From: Thozetella sp. PMI_491
Lineage: Eukaryota; Ascomycota; Sordariomycetes; Chaetosphaeriales; Chaetosphaeriaceae
NCBI GenBank assembly: GCA_021432635.1
Contig: MU270019.1
Location: 496,001-560,000 of the forward strand
Reading direction: 5' to 3'
DNA: 64,000 bases
Below are positions 10,164 to 22,404 of this stretch, piece after piece (positions within the stretch are counted from its first letter, which is position 1; the number at the start of each line of letters is the position of its first letter). The translations under genes were made by a program, and so were the position numbers. The notes beneath the pieces are model-generated. The model ran no database searches, was not told the origin of the DNA, and saw only the letters and a program-made list of their open reading frames with translations.

Positions 10164-11947
10164 ATGGCTACTCTTGGCTTCACCTTGCTACTTCTCGTGG
10201 CCATACAATGCGTCGCGCCATGGTCGCCAGTGGCCCCCTCTTTCGCAGGTGCTGTAGGGGGACACCGGCTTGCCACGGTTAACTTGGGATACGCAGAATA
10301 CGTGGGCACTGCACTTGGTTCGGGCGTAAATCAGTTCCTGGGGATGCGCTATGCCAGGCCGCCGCTGCGGGACTTGCGATGGAGGGCACCCCAGGAGCCT
10401 GAGGATCAGACGAGTAGCGGACAGTTGCCAGCCAACCAGGTAAGAGCAATGGAATCTGCTGTATCAGCTACTATGGTGTCGCTCATCAATATCTCCTTGT
10501 GCCAGTTCGGGCCACTTTGTATAGGCACCGCACAAGACAGCAGCAGCAGTGCTTACAGCGAAGATTGCCTCTACATTAATGTGTTTGCGCCTGCAAATGC
10601 CACTACCACCTCCAAGTTGCCGGTTTGGTTCTTCATCCAAGGCGGCGGCTATACGGCCAACTCCAACCCAAACTACAACGGAACCAACGTCATCGTGAAA
10701 TCCGGCTACAACATGGTGGTCGTGAACTTCAACTACCGCGTCGGCGCATTTGGATTTCTCGCTAGTGAAAAGATCCGTGCCAACGGCAGTCTGAATGTCG
10801 GCCTTCTAGATCAAAGGATGGCCTTGCACTGGGTACAGAAAAACATTCATCTGGTTCGTGACGATGTTGTCTCACGTGATGCATATTTCTTTTAATACTG
10901 ACCCAGCTCGTCTAGTTTGGAGGAGATCCGAACCACGTGGTCATTCACGGAGCATCCGCAGGGGGCGGGTCCGTCGCGTATCACCTCGCCGCATATGGGG
11001 GACGAGATGATGGCCTCTTCGTGGGAGCCATGCCTGAATCGCCTTTCTTTCCCACTTCCCGTACAGTTGCGGAGTCCGAGTTCCAGTTCAGCCGGCTATC
11101 CAGTCAGACAGGATGCGCCGCAGCATCTGACGAACTGGCTTGTCTTCGCGGGCTCAGTCTCAGTGACATCCAAAAGTACAATGTTATATCGCCCTTTCCC
11201 GGTGCGACTGGAAATCCGAAGTTTTACTTCTTACCCGTAATTGACGGCGATTTCTCGCGGGAGCACATGTATGCGCAGTTCGCCAAGGGTAAATTCGTCA
11301 AGGTGCCGACGATGGTCGGTGGGGATAGCGGCGAAGGCGACACATTTGTGCCTGACGCAAGCACCCAGCAGGCTGGGAATGACTTTCTAGTCAACAATTT
11401 CCCGCACCTTACAGCTGCCAACCTGACTGCTATCGACAATGCCTACCCCCCAGCGGCACGACTGAACCACCAGGCGTACTTCACGCAGGTGTCTGAAGCC
11501 TATGGAAACTCAACCTTCGCCTGCGGCGGACTCGTCATCTCCTCCGCGGTGTCGCGCTACCTGGGGGCTTCTCACAGTTGGAACTATCGATACAACGTCG
11601 TTGAACCGTCAAATGCGGCCAAGGGTATTGGCGTTACCCACACGTCTGAGATTCCTGCTATTTTCGGCGTCGGCTTTGGGGGCGATCCCGCTACCTCCCT
11701 AGGGTCAACCAATGCTGACATTGTGCCTATCATTATGAGGTACTACATCAGTTTTGTCATGAAACTGGACCCCAACGCGCTCAAAAACGAGACTGCACCT
11801 ATTTTTGCCGATTTTGGGAATGGACGAGGTAGTCGATTGGTGCTACAGCTTCCTTTGGCCGAGACAACTATGGAAACTGTACCGGACGCGGAGAATTACG
11901 GTTGTACACTATGGAGGAGCCTTGCGGAGTCTATAACTGAGCAATAG
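10164..11947 (+). CDS. Secreted type-B carboxylesterase/lipase
   Basis: Three exons (10164-10439, 10506-10853, 10916-11947) encode 551 aa. I chose the ATG at 10164 because it directly precedes a hydrophobic signal peptide; an upstream in-frame ATG at 9882 would bury it. Family landmarks are FLGMRYA near the N-terminus, the SEDCLYINVF motif, the oxyanion-hole region FIQGGGY, NYRVGAFGFL, the nucleophile elbow GASAGG, the acidic SGEGD segment and the catalytic His in GVTHTSEIP. All three triad positions are present, so the enzyme is probably active. These enzymes hydrolyse carboxyl esters; the substrate cannot be told from sequence. The first intron is a multiple of three, so the unspliced frame stays open there. 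Confidence 0.9.
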
Positions 11948-12049
11948 AGCCATCAAAGTAGATCGAGCTCGAAGACAGTGGACAGAATTGAGGATAGGGC
12001 TAGAAAAGAAGAGAAAATCTAGATGTTGTTCGGCACAACTTATGGGAAA

Positions 12050-13508
12050 CTAGACGTAAACGTAGCAGAGAGCACCACCGTTGCCCCCCAACTGATCATT
12101 CGCCTCCAATAGCTTAATAGGAGGAGCGAGCCACTCAAGGTCGATAATTGCAGTCTCGGGGCTATCCGACCGCCCATGCACATGCGCCGGCGGAGCCTGA
12201 TCCAAGAAGTTGGGTACGGCATGAATCCTATTTTCGGGGTCTTGCATTTGCCAAATCCACCACACTCGGTCCAGCATCCCATGGTGGAAGTAAAAGACGG
12301 GGTCACCCGGGGAACAGTAGAAGTCACCGCCCGGGTCACCGCCGTGGATATAGTGGCCGGCGGTATGTAGCTGTTTCCTAAAGATTAGCTCTCTTCCGGC
12401 TCCCGGATATGGTTGTACGTACGCCCCATGGATGAGAGTCATTTTTGAGTGGCGGCGACCCTAGATATCGATTGTAAAAGCCATTGATATCTGGATAGTC
12501 CATAATTAAGCTATACGTGTAATTTGCAGTTGCGCCAAGAGCCGAATTGCGGTTCACGTCTCGCCGTAGGCACCGCGGATTCGAGCCTAGGGAGTCTCCG
12601 CGGGGGTTGGGGGGTACATTATCGACCATTGCGCCCATGGGCCCGAGGCCGACGACCATGCTGTTCTTGTGTTAGCTCTCGGCTCTCAGGTTTTCTCTGA
12701 GAAGCGTGCCAAAGGACAATCGACTGACTCTTTGAAAGGGCCTTCGGTAACACATCCTCCACCGCCGGCAGACGGGATCAAATTCGGGTTCTTCCCTTGC
12801 TGGGGATCGCCTTTATAGTTCGGTTCGGGTGCTCCGTTGTCGCCCATACTGGATGCGTTGCCGTTGAACATTGGAGAGTGGATTGGGTCATTAGCATAAC
12901 GATCACAATTCATGTACTGGCAATAATGGCTTCGTTAGTCGCGAATTGCCATGCGATATGATTGGGATGGCCTTACGGGCTGGTAACCGGTATACCCGCA
13001 TTCAGTGCGAAGTGCCTGCTCATACGCATAGATGAAATATTTATGACTGGCGAACAGATGCAACGTATCATGAAGAAGATGTGCTCTCGTCATATGGTAC
13101 GCAACGAAGTCGTCAAAGCGATTCAGGGCCCCCGGAAACTGGTCCTTGGGCGCTCTTGCGGGCTGCTTCATCAAACATAGCACGGCCGCGACGTACTCTT
13201 CTCTCTGTGGCACGCTAAGATCGCTCTACTCTCTCCTTAAGGCGGCATTCTCTAGCGTGCAGTTGTTGTTCGTGCCAGCTGCTATCTTCTTTGCCATCCA
13301 TGCCTCTACCTTGGGCATAGTCGCTTCCTCCAGTTTGTCGACGATGTCAAGTGGATAGTAGCCATTTCCAAAACTGGGGTAAACTCTACATTAGACGAGG
13401 TATTCCAAGAAGCTATATGGTGAGATCGACTCACACTTCGTACCCTGCCACCCCCCGCGCTCCAGCGAGCAGCGAGGGCGGCATCGAGACCACCGTACCC
13501 AGGCGCAT
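12050..13508 (-). pseudogene. Tyrosinase (type-3 copper phenol oxidase) with an in-frame TAG
   Basis: Five exons join in phase (13508-13435, 13373-12977, 12916-12725, 12665-12460, 12392-12050) to 404 codons. They begin with a signal-peptide-like MRLGTVVS... segment. CuA histidines are seen in FVAYH, LLHDT and ASHKYF, followed by ALRTECGYTGYQP. CuB histidines are in LHTAGHY and FYFHHGMLDR. Tyrosinases oxidise phenols to quinones. A TAG at 13226-13228 follows RRE, where relatives have Trp. Two more regions usually rich in Trp are also changed: PWHR reads ASHK and YWDW reads YMNC. WWIWQ near the CuB site is intact. The stop makes this a likely pseudogene, unless it is a sequencing error or read through. 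The boundaries of the fourth intron (12393-12459) are the least certain. Confidence 0.8.
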
Positions 13509-14232
13509 GGGGAATCCGAGTTGAATATTTTATCGACAGTATAGAAACCAATATCGAAAACAGCTAGCTTCGCATAAGCAGCGATGGAATTGGAGTATGT
13601 CGCACAAATTCTTGACCAATTTCCCTGAAAGGACAAGTCCGTTGGGATCTTCAGGATTAAAGAGGTCGCTGCGCGCGCTGGGTCAACCTGGTTCCCGGCA
13701 TCTTCCTTCTCACCGCTTACCTTAGAAGTTCTAGGAGAATTTGATAACGCCGCAATTTGGGGTTCCAATGACAACCGAGCCCTTTACTTAAATACCATAA
13801 TCTCTAAAGAACCATTGGTCAGCTAACCTATCTGCGCGCGGTACTATATTGGAAAACGCATGTTGGAACGTGCTCTATCATTATTTTCCGAAACAGCCTC
13901 AACTCAAGTGCAGAGCCCTGCTGGGATTGGGCGGCTCAGCAGGAACTATTTGCAGAACCTTTGGAACCAAATCAATATGGCCTTACGTGGGTATTGGCGG
14001 TTAATACCCAGCGCCCTACAGGGGCAAATCACAACGAGATATCAGAGGCAGCTGGACCTAACCATCCGACCGAAGGAGTATCGTCATAGCCAGGCTGGAT
14101 AGATCACTGGTTCCAAAATAGTGTAACTAGCCATTGTGTTCCTTGTTTAAATGCAAGGAGAAGAGAATTCTAGATGGGGGGTGAAACAGTTCTCAGGACG
14201 AGGACGCTCGCGAGGTCCGGCGGACCTTTGTC
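13509..14232. other. Intergenic region
   Basis: A 127-codon minus-strand frame (13391-13774) overlaps the tyrosinase start and has no family signature. An 80-codon plus-strand frame at 13860-14102 is also unsupported. I see no gene I can defend here. Confidence 0.4.
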
Positions 14233-15979
14233 TCATAGTGTATACCGAAAGTTTAGGCCCCTATCCTCATCGCCGTACCCATTATTCTCAATTCCTTGAG
14301 CAATCAATTCTTCCTTCTTCCTATCTCGCCGGCGAAGCATCCACCAGATTGCACCAACGCCGAGGCAAGCTACTGCCTCGCAAGCTAGGGAGACTGCGTT
14401 ACCCTTGAGATATCGGGGGCTGTCGCTGCTGGGATATATCTGGCTGGCCACCACACCGCTGATGTTCCCAAGACTAGCAAACAATGGCATACCAACAGAA
14501 CGTTTGTAATCAGGAGCCAGGTTATTGGTGATCCAGGTAAGCATGAGCGCATTGTATGGATAGATGCCTCCTGCGCACAGGAACATAGCGACATATCCAG
14601 CAACGGAGTTCGCCGTCCCGACGGTTATCGCATAGCCAAGAATGCAGGGAATGGGTGCGATAAAAGCACAGAGCGCACGCTTTCCCAAGCGGTCAGATAT
14701 GGAAGTCCATATCACCAGCATAATGCTAGCAAAGATGTAGCAGGGGATGCTCATATAGTTTGCAGCCAAACCGCTATAACCCATACCCGTGAGGAGAGTC
14801 GGCAAAAAGGTGCTCTGACGGCCTGTTAGTTCTCACTTCGAGGCTGGGACCACGAAGACAAGATAGATACCCACAAAACCAAAGATAGCAATGCTTGAGC
14901 AGAAGAAAAGTACCGTCCCGGCGTAGATATATGGATCAGTCAGTCCCTTCCTTGCAATCTTCCACTCGAACTTGTCCGTGCCTGAGTAGGCGGCATTGCG
15001 CTCCTTGCGCGCCCGCATCACGGCCCTTTCGTCTTCGTTCAGGAACCACGCATTCTCCGCAGTCGACGGCAAAGTAAACCATGCGATGCCGCAAATCACG
15101 AAGGAAACGGCGCCTTCGACCACGAACAGCCACCGCCAGGCCGCCAGACCCCGGGCCTCCCCCATATTCTGAATTCCGTATGCGATGAGTCCGCCAAACG
15201 CACCGGCTAGCGCATTCGACATGTACAAGAGACACACGCGCTTGGCTTGGCTGGTGCGGTCAAAGATAGTAGAGATGATGAAGGTGCAGCTGGGGAAGAT
15301 GCCGGACTCACTGGCACCGAGGAGGACGCGCAGCGCCAGAGCATGGCCGTAGTTCTTAGCGAATCCGGTCGCCAGAGTGATGATGGACCAGCACACAATG
15401 GCAACGGCGAGAACATTGCGGGCTCCGAACCGCTTTACGCACATGACCCAGGGCACCTCGAAGACGACGTAGCCCGCATAAAAGACGGTGCTGACATCGT
15501 TGAACTGAGTTCCATGAAGACCGAGACCCTCCTCAAATCCGAACACTTTGGCATTCTAATGCGGTACCATATTAGCCTACTTTGCCACAGCCGCGAGTTG
15601 AGAGTGGAATGTCCTCGTCCAACTCGAAATAGGCCGGCACTAACCCCGATGTTGCTTCGGTCCAAGTCTAGCCATACCCAAGTGTTAGTAATTTCCTGGA
15701 ATGGACGTTTATGTAGCTACCCGGAGCATGTCTCAAGAGAAAGAGCGCAAATGCTCCCGCTATTCGAGGAAAATGGCAATAAAGAACACGGGAATACGGA
15801 CTATTGATGAGAATCATCAGCATGAGCTGTGGCATGACGAACCAATCAAACTTGCGCAAAGTCCGACGCTCCAGTTCGAGATCGGAATACACTTGCACTT
15901 CGCCGTTCTCCGGATCGGACTCTAGAGGCGTGTCTGTAGCGACGTCTACCGGCGTCTTTTTGTCCTTCATAGTGGCCAT
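14233..15979 (-). CDS. MFS anion:cation symporter, Dal5/TNA1 (allantoate/nicotinate permease) family
   Basis: Four exons (15979-15802, 15667-15645, 15555-14860, 14814-14233) encode 492 aa. The second exon is only 23 nt and supplies LDRSNIG, the conserved end of TM1 in this family. Further landmarks are YAGYVVFEVPWV in TM2, LGASESGIFPS in TM4, and GGIYPYNALMLTWITNN in the second half. About 12 membrane spans are predicted by eye. Relatives import carboxylated nutrients such as allantoate, nicotinate, pantothenate or biotin precursors into the cell. An in-frame ATG at 16006 would add nine residues. A TTATAA sequence at about 16055 may be the TATA box. The substrate is unknown. Confidence 0.88.
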
Positions 15980-17519
15980 CGTGATGAATCTTTGGCTGGG
16001 GTGCAAAACTGTACAAGGGGTAATGAGAACTCATCCCCGGCCGAGGAAACTTCCTTATAAAGCACTCCGATCATCGTGCGATCTAGTCGGAGCCGGGTCT
16101 ACTCTTATCTTCGGCACCCACCGCCGAGATCGACACGTCCCCACCCGCCCGTCCTATGCCAAGGTTGCAACCGTGCTTATCAGCAGGGCAGGGGAATCTA
16201 GGAAGGCATTCTTCCTATCATATCCATTTATACACTGCAATATGGAGACCTGTAGCATGCTGAACTTGCATCGAACTCCTCATGGTCACTGGCAGTATGC
16301 CGCGGGCCGTCGGAAGGCCCCCGAAAGATAACCCTTGAATGGACCAGGTACAATCACACCTGGGCGGCGGAATTATGGCGATGAGCCCCTGCGCAATCGT
16401 GGACGGCGCCATCAGTGTGGGAATTTTAAGAGTTGGATCCCTCCTTAATATCTTGTTAGATCTGTCTTGTATTTTCTTGACTGTCAATGTTCTACGGAAC
16501 GGGCTTAATCTACCTTACATTTCGGTCTACTTGCTCCTATATATTAACTTCTAGCAATATCTCAAACAAGGAAAGACCATACTGGATCTAAGACACCGAA
16601 ATATAAATTGTTGCGTCTAGGCGCCCTAGCAGCTAGTTGGTCTCGAAGGATTAGCTCAATCCCAATTCGACTTGATAGGGCCGGGTCTCGTAGCCGACGT
16701 GGAAGACTGGTCATTTCGGGGGGGGTAACCGCATCCGATCTCAGACGGCAGACAACCGATGCTATATTACGCAAGAAAGATACCGATGCTCGGTTCTTGG
16801 AAAGGCGCGGACTGCGCCAGCATCAGCAAGACAGCCGGGCCATGAGGACAAAGACACCTGAAGCGAATAAATCATTGCTAATCTAAAAGTTCAATTGCAA
16901 CGACTACCTGAGGAATTTGGTTATCGCGCCGCGCGTCGAGTCTACCAAATGCGAACCTGACTTTGTTGCGCCTTCTTTATTAAGCCGCCAGCTGCTTAAT
17001 GTTTGTCGCTATAGGCGGGCCAAGACAGCTAAACCTTTCACTTGTTGACGCTACCTACTTGAACACCGAAATCGACCTACCTTATTCGCCTAGCTTCTCA
17101 CTCGGTTAAGCTTGGATGACGGAACCCTAGCTTCCCACATCTGCTCTAGGGCAGATTTTGCACATGCTGAACGCGTTTGCGTCTGCTACCGGCGATTTCC
17201 TGCAATACCAATTGAGTAACGCGTCACACTCAGACGTCAATGTTTGCGCTGACTGTTGCCCGATTCTGTCCTGACAAACAAGACATTGCGTAACTTGGCC
17301 GGCTCGACAGCGTCATGGCGAATACCGACTTGACGAGTGGGGTTAGCAAGATGCCGCTTGGCGGCACGGATGCTCCTAGCAGGCGTCTGACGCGTCTGCC
17401 GGGGTTACAGGATTAGCGTCGGAGTTGGTAAGACGCATCTTGGATGAAATATTTGACAACCTCCTGTCCGATCCTGTCCCTGATGATGTCCAGGTTAATG
17501 CATTGAAGACGAAGCCAGA
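15980..17519. other. Long intergenic region
   Basis: About 1.5 kb lies between divergent genes. It holds only short frames with no motifs. It should contain the promoters of the MFS gene (minus) and the S33 hydrolase gene (plus). Confidence 0.4.
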
Positions 17520-19541
17520 ATGAAGATGCACAATGAGAAGACGGCTTCTCTGCCGCTCTCGCGAAATGACTCCGCGGGATACAAGCACGTAGCAAGGATC
17601 ATCCACGGAATCGTGGTAGCAATCGTTGCATGCCTCAGCTTCATTCTATTCCGCTGGGTTTACGCTGCATCTATCGCCGTCGTGGGTAGCTGGTCCCAGG
17701 CCCCCTCGGTACCGTCGACAGCCTCCACGACGCATGGGGCTGGTGCTTTTGACTGGGAGTCAATCACGCCGTCGCGGGAGCTCACCTACGTCCCATGCGA
17801 CAGTGGCTATCAATGCGCGCGTCTCCTCTTGCCCATGGATTGGACGGCGCCGGAGGAGCGGCAATGGGACCACACTGTCGCGATCGCCGTGATGAAGCTA
17901 CCGGCCAACGTCTCGACTATCACAGACCCACGCTACGGCGGAGAAATCTACGTCAACCCGGGCGGGCCCGGGGCCTCCGCTATTAGCTTTCTCAAGCACC
18001 GAAGTGGCTATCTTGACGAGATTCTCAATACCGAGTCGCGAGTCTTTGACCTCGTTGCGTTCGATCCCCGGGGCATCGTGCACTCTACGCCGCGATTCTC
18101 CTGCTTTCAGGAGGGAAATGTACAGGGCAGAGGTGTTCTCGCCATGACTGAAGGCGCCTACGGCTGGTCGGACGAGGCGCTACCGGCCGTGTGGGCGCGC
18201 GGGGAAGCCTTCAACAGGATGTGCGACCCAGGCAATGAGACAACCGATCAAGCGTTGATCAAGAGCCACATATCGACAGCAAGTGTGGCAAGAGATCTAT
18301 TGGGGATAGTCGAGAAGGCTGGCGAGCTCCGGGTGGCAAGGTTGCAAGAGGAACTGGCATCGTCGGACCAGATCGAGATGCGACTAGACTCCGAGCATCT
18401 GAGCAGGCTAGCCTATCGTCCCGGCCAAGAGAAGCTGCAATATTGGGGTTTCAGCTATGGTACAACCCTTGGTGGGTATTTCGCCTCCATGTTTCCGGAC
18501 AGAATCGAGCGTATGGTTCTCGACGGGAATGCCGACCTCGACGACTGGGCCACCGGCCGGTGGACCGGCTTCCTCAACAACAGTGATGCCAGTTTCCGGA
18601 CCCTATATGGCGCATGCTTTGCGGCCGGGAAGGACAAATGTGCTCTATTCCATCCGGACGGGCCTGATGCAATCGAATATGATGTCCTGTCGACCTTGGA
18701 ACAGCTGAAGACCAGTCCGATACCGGTCTGGGAAGAAGGGATGCGCTATCCGGAAGTTTTGACTTATGAGAAGGTGATCGAGACCCTCTTCATGGCCACC
18801 TACGCCCCATACGCCCGGTTCCCGCCGCTCGCTGAAGGATTAGCGTCAATGAAGCACCGCCACAACATGAGCATAAGCAGCATTCGGGGATTTCTCCCCA
18901 GCCAGGGCGTTCGATGCTCGAATGACTCGTGTGGCTCCATCGATTGTGCCGAAGAGGACAGCGGCGCCTGGTACCACGAGTTCAACGTCGCTGTGAGCTG
19001 CAGCGACACCGATACATCTCTCCGCAACCGCACCTTCTCCCAGTTCAGGGAGTGGGCACACTTTCTTCAAACCCAAAGCAAGCTATTCGGCGGCTTTTTC
19101 GCGTCTGACAGCACTATGTCTTGCCACGAATGGTCAGCTCCGCCCAAGTATCGATTCGATGGACCTTTTGGAGGCCGCACGCACCATCCGCTTATGTTTG
19201 TCGCCAACAAGCTGGACCCGGTGTCTCCAGTGGACAACGCAGAAAAGATGGCAGAGGTGTTCGATGGCGCAGTTATCTTGTCGACGAATGCAGGTGGGCA
19301 CTGCTCCCCGTCAGCCCCAAGTGTGTGTACGGCACTGCACATTCGGGAATACTTTGTCACTGGCAAGCTTCCCGCGCCCGGAACTGTGTGCGAAGTAGAC
19401 TACCCGCTGTTCGAAGAGCCGCTGCAGTCCCGGGATTCAGAGGGCAAGAAGGGTTCGCTATTGAGCGCAATTCAAGCAGCTGCCAAGTCTGATATGATTC
19501 CAAACAGGCTCTTGGCTCGTTATAAAATTCCTAGTTTGTAG
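17520..19541 (+). CDS. S33-family alpha/beta hydrolase (tripeptidyl-aminopeptidase-like) with N-terminal membrane anchor
   Basis: A single exon encodes 673 aa. One hydrophobic segment at about residues 25-46 follows a short charged N-terminus, suggesting a type II membrane protein or uncleaved signal anchor. The hydrolase core shows VNPGGPGAS and FDPRG in the first half, the nucleophile elbow GFSYGT with Ser near residue 312, and the C-terminal TAP-like domain. That domain carries Asp (NKLDPVSP, about 566) and His (NAGGHCS, about 594). The full triad is present. Relatives remove N-terminal peptides or hydrolyse small esters and amides. The exact substrate is unknown. The first ATG of the frame is used. 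Confidence 0.88.
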   Translation: MKMHNEKTASLPLSRNDSAGYKHVARIIHGIVVAIVACLSFILFRWVYAASIAVVGSWSQAPSVPSTASTTHGAGAFDWESITPSRELTYVPCDSGYQCARLLLPMDWTAPEERQWDHTVAIAVMKLPANVSTITDPRYGGEIYVNPGGPGASAISFLKHRSGYLDEILNTESRVFDLVAFDPRGIVHSTPRFSCFQEGNVQGRGVLAMTEGAYGWSDEALPAVWARGEAFNRMCDPGNETTDQALIKSHISTASVARDLLGIVEKAGELRVARLQEELASSDQIEMRLDSEHLSRLAYRPGQEKLQYWGFSYGTTLGGYFASMFPDRIERMVLDGNADLDDWATGRWTGFLNNSDASFRTLYGACFAAGKDKCALFHPDGPDAIEYDVLSTLEQLKTSPIPVWEEGMRYPEVLTYEKVIETLFMATYAPYARFPPLAEGLASMKHRHNMSISSIRGFLPSQGVRCSNDSCGSIDCAEEDSGAWYHEFNVAVSCSDTDTSLRNRTFSQFREWAHFLQTQSKLFGGFFASDSTMSCHEWSAPPKYRFDGPFGGRTHHPLMFVANKLDPVSPVDNAEKMAEVFDGAVILSTNAGGHCSPSAPSVCTALHIREYFVTGKLPAPGTVCEVDYPLFEEPLQSRDSEGKKGSLLSAIQAAAKSDMIPNRLLARYKIPSL

Positions 19542-19982
19542 AGTAGAAGTAAAATATGCGATGCCTCTTGAACACAACACCCGGTTATCGGGAGAGACCA
19601 GGGTTATGTAGAGTAGGGTGGTGTCAATAATAAGCATGCGTTGGGACCGACAGGTGGTAAGACGATTCATGTATGTCCTGGGCTGTATAACGCGCCCGGG
19701 GTGATAACTACCACTAGAAGGCTGATGCTGACTCATGGACATTCCTGGCATTGGACCACAGCCTCGGAGGGGCCAGGGCAACTCTGTCGTATAAGATGAT
19801 GGGCTGCATGAAACCATGCAGCCTATACCTTAGGGCAGCTCTTAGGTGAGCCGCTGCGGCAGTCGGATATGACCCCAGAGGTTGATGCAGTTTCATAAAG
19901 CACGTCTTGGATCTTTTCAAATCTTTACGAGCTCTTCTCGCTTCTCTGTAGAGATGAAATCTTAGCTCGTTAATCTTTCCAG
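19542..19982. other. Intergenic region
   Basis: No gene is seen between the S33 hydrolase stop and the oxidase fragment. Confidence 0.35.
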
Positions 19983-20269
19983 ATGTCTTGCGTCGTTCTC
20001 TCAGACATTCTAACTTCTTTCATACTCCTCCTCGTGGCCGTCGCACATACTTCTGGGACACTTACTAGATTGTCTCCTACCTGTAAATCCATTCCTGGAG
20101 ATGAAGAATACCTAGGACTGGCAAAATGGGCCCGTTTGAACGCGACGGTCCAAGGGCGCTTGATCTCAACGGCCCCAACAGCGAGCATTTGCCATGACCA
20201 GCCATTTCATGATTTTGACGCAGATGCATGTGCCACGGTGTTGGCTGGATGGAATGGTCCGTTACTGAA
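19983..20269 (+). pseudogene. N-terminal exon of a secreted FAD-linked oxidase (BBE/PCMH type)
   Basis: A signal peptide is followed by CKSIPGDEEY, WARLNATVQGRL and CHDQPFHDFDADAC. These match the N-terminus of fungal berberine-bridge-enzyme-like oxidases, which normally run to about 500-600 aa. A good donor (GTGAGT at 20270) follows the WNGPLL codons. No FAD-binding PCMH domain follows downstream; instead there is non-coding sequence and a 29-nt poly-A tract. The C-terminal end of such an enzyme occurs on the same strand at 28.7-28.86 kb. I infer a disrupted gene, though the two pieces might come from different copies. Confidence 0.7.
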
Positions 20270-20273
20270 GTGA

Positions 20274-22404
20274 GTTCGCCGCCTCCGAGCCGCTAAAAAA
20301 CGTAGTTCTGAACATGAAGGCTGTAGCATTGCTTTCCCTTCCGAAATAATGCCTCCCTTTTTCCAAAAAAAAAAAAAAAAAAAAAAAAAAAAACAGCATG
20401 TGTCGTGGTCGGGACTGCCTATTTTGGCTGGGCGGGAGCTGCGGTTTTCGGTAGCCCCTACCACCTCGCCAAGTATATGTGGGTCGGCTCAGATATATCA
20501 CGATACTCGCGCAGTACGGCCATAGCCACGGCAGTGGCATTACAAACGGCAGATTTGACGTTAAACTTTCAGTCTCTACTAGAAACGCATTTATCTACTA
20601 TTACACTAACTACTTTCATGGGCAGTTACAGCAATATACTGACATGTCGTATGTAATTTGATATTCGCGATTCTTTATAGTTTATCTATATCGAATTAGA
20701 GTTTGTTGCCCCGTCAATGGGTCCTCATCTCCATTGTGTGATGAGCTAGCTGCGAGCTTTCAAAATGGTCAAATTAATGCACAGCTAGGCTAAACGAGTT
20801 TCTTAGTCCACGGGGCTGTACGCAGGGCGTTGCTCATTCCTGACCGCCTTCCCCGTTTATTTAAACTAAAACATGGCATCGAAGTTTTTCCATCGAATTC
20901 TGAAATCATAAAGCTCCTGCTGGGCTCTGGAGCATTTATTTACTGTCGAACTGAGCGCCAATTCCGAGCAGATCATGCTCCATGTTGGAAATGGTTGCTC
21001 CACGTTCCTGTTCATTGTTCTCCTGACTGAAGACATCGGCTTGATAGGCAGTAGAATCGCATTGGGTCCTAGTGCTAACATTGTGTTTCTTAGACAATCG
21101 TTTCGGCCTTTTATTAATAAGCTTTAGGTTCCTGAATTCATCTTGCGTTCAGTGGAGATATTCCGTCTTACTCACTTCTTGACCACTTTGGTAGGAGCTG
21201 GGCCCTGCGACGTCATGATGAATGGTATGAAGACTGGTATAGATAGCTTCGGCTTTGGATGATAGTGGGACTGTACGAGCAAAAAGTCTTGAATTTGGGG
21301 GTTGCGGTATAGGCAGAGAGGAAATGTGATGGTGAAGAGGGCAATAGCAACAGCAGAATGAGTTCGGTTTGCCTCTATATATATACACGTGTGTACACTC
21401 CTTGGATGAGGAGCATTCCCTTCTTGTGATGGTATGTACCTACCTAGCTATGCGATTAGCGACCCATACGGCATGTCTAGCAGACATTATGACCCTGTAA
21501 GTTCATAAGCGGATGCAAAGTAGGACGGAAGGTGGCCTCATGCGATGCGGATTCTCGCTCATACCCTGGGCAATGTACTCGGTGAAGGAGCTGGTTCTGC
21601 TCACAGCCAATCAGGTGCCAGCCATACTAAAGAACAGGGGACTCCAGTGGGTCCGCATCGGAAGGACGGGCGTCCAGTGACGATTTGATTTGATTCAGCC
21701 CAATCAAAGTTGCAGAGGAGCCGACCTGGGCAAATAGACATGACTGGGTCGACTGGGGCGGTGGTCTGTAGATTGGAGTGTGAAATATCTTAGCTTGGCG
21801 TTGCATCATATATGGCTGGTAGCCTAGCGTGCCCTGTAGAAAAAGGTTCTCAACTTTACGCGGGTGAAGTTGGGCCGGTGTTTTTAGTCCGAGGGCTTCG
21901 CTGTTTCTTCCTCTTCTGCTGTCTACCACTCAATATTGAGGTTCTAGCGTGCGCGACAGGAATCTAGAGGGCATGAACATATACATTGGGTTGATCCACA
22001 TACAGTTGCAGCGCCTATACTTCGTATCTCGTTGCCTTACGTCTAGCCTCGAAAGGGTAGTTACACAGCATGGAAATGGTGCCGCTCCCAAGCAGAAGCG
22101 CGGGCATCGGTTGAGTGCAGGCCATCAGGCAGCTTTGCATGTGCTGGCTCTGCTCTCGCCCAATGGCAAGACAGGATTGACCTAGGTACGTATTGAGAAA
22201 TTCGAGGCCCCGAGCCTTGGGGAGAATGTGTCCCTAGCTTCCTAACTCCGCTCTCCTCCCCCGAGTTCTCCTCGACAGTCCTACATCCAATCTACCTACC
22301 ACTAATATTTGCTTCAGTCGCCGTATCAAGCCAAATATTCACCTAGCCGCCGCCTTTTTCGCCCCGCCGTAGATACTTTTAAGTTGCCCTGACCTCAGCA
22401 GGAA
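20274..22404. other. Long non-coding stretch with poly-A tract
   Basis: I looked for the missing centre of the FAD oxidase in this 2.1 kb on both strands and did not find it. Several short frames exist, none with recognisable motifs. It must include the promoter of the Clr5/ankyrin gene. Confidence 0.4.
20365..20393. repeat. Poly-A tract of 29 nt
   Basis: An uninterrupted run of 29 A residues lies about 100 bp after the oxidase fragment's exon. It may be a slippage-prone microsatellite or the tail of a retroposed sequence. Confidence 0.9.

Noticed and set aside
13160-13229. Intron that would remove the TAG in the tyrosinase
   Set aside because: The only donor near the stop is in a different phase from the available acceptors, and splicing would delete the conserved VAAVLCL segment.
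13391-13774. 127-codon minus-strand open frame overlapping the tyrosinase start
   Set aside because: It has no family motif. The tyrosinase first exon in another frame gives a signal-peptide-like start and a canonical GTGAGT donor in the same DNA.
21627-21929. 100-codon minus-strand frame in the gap before the ankyrin gene
   Set aside because: Composition and lack of motifs fit chance; nothing in the context supports it.
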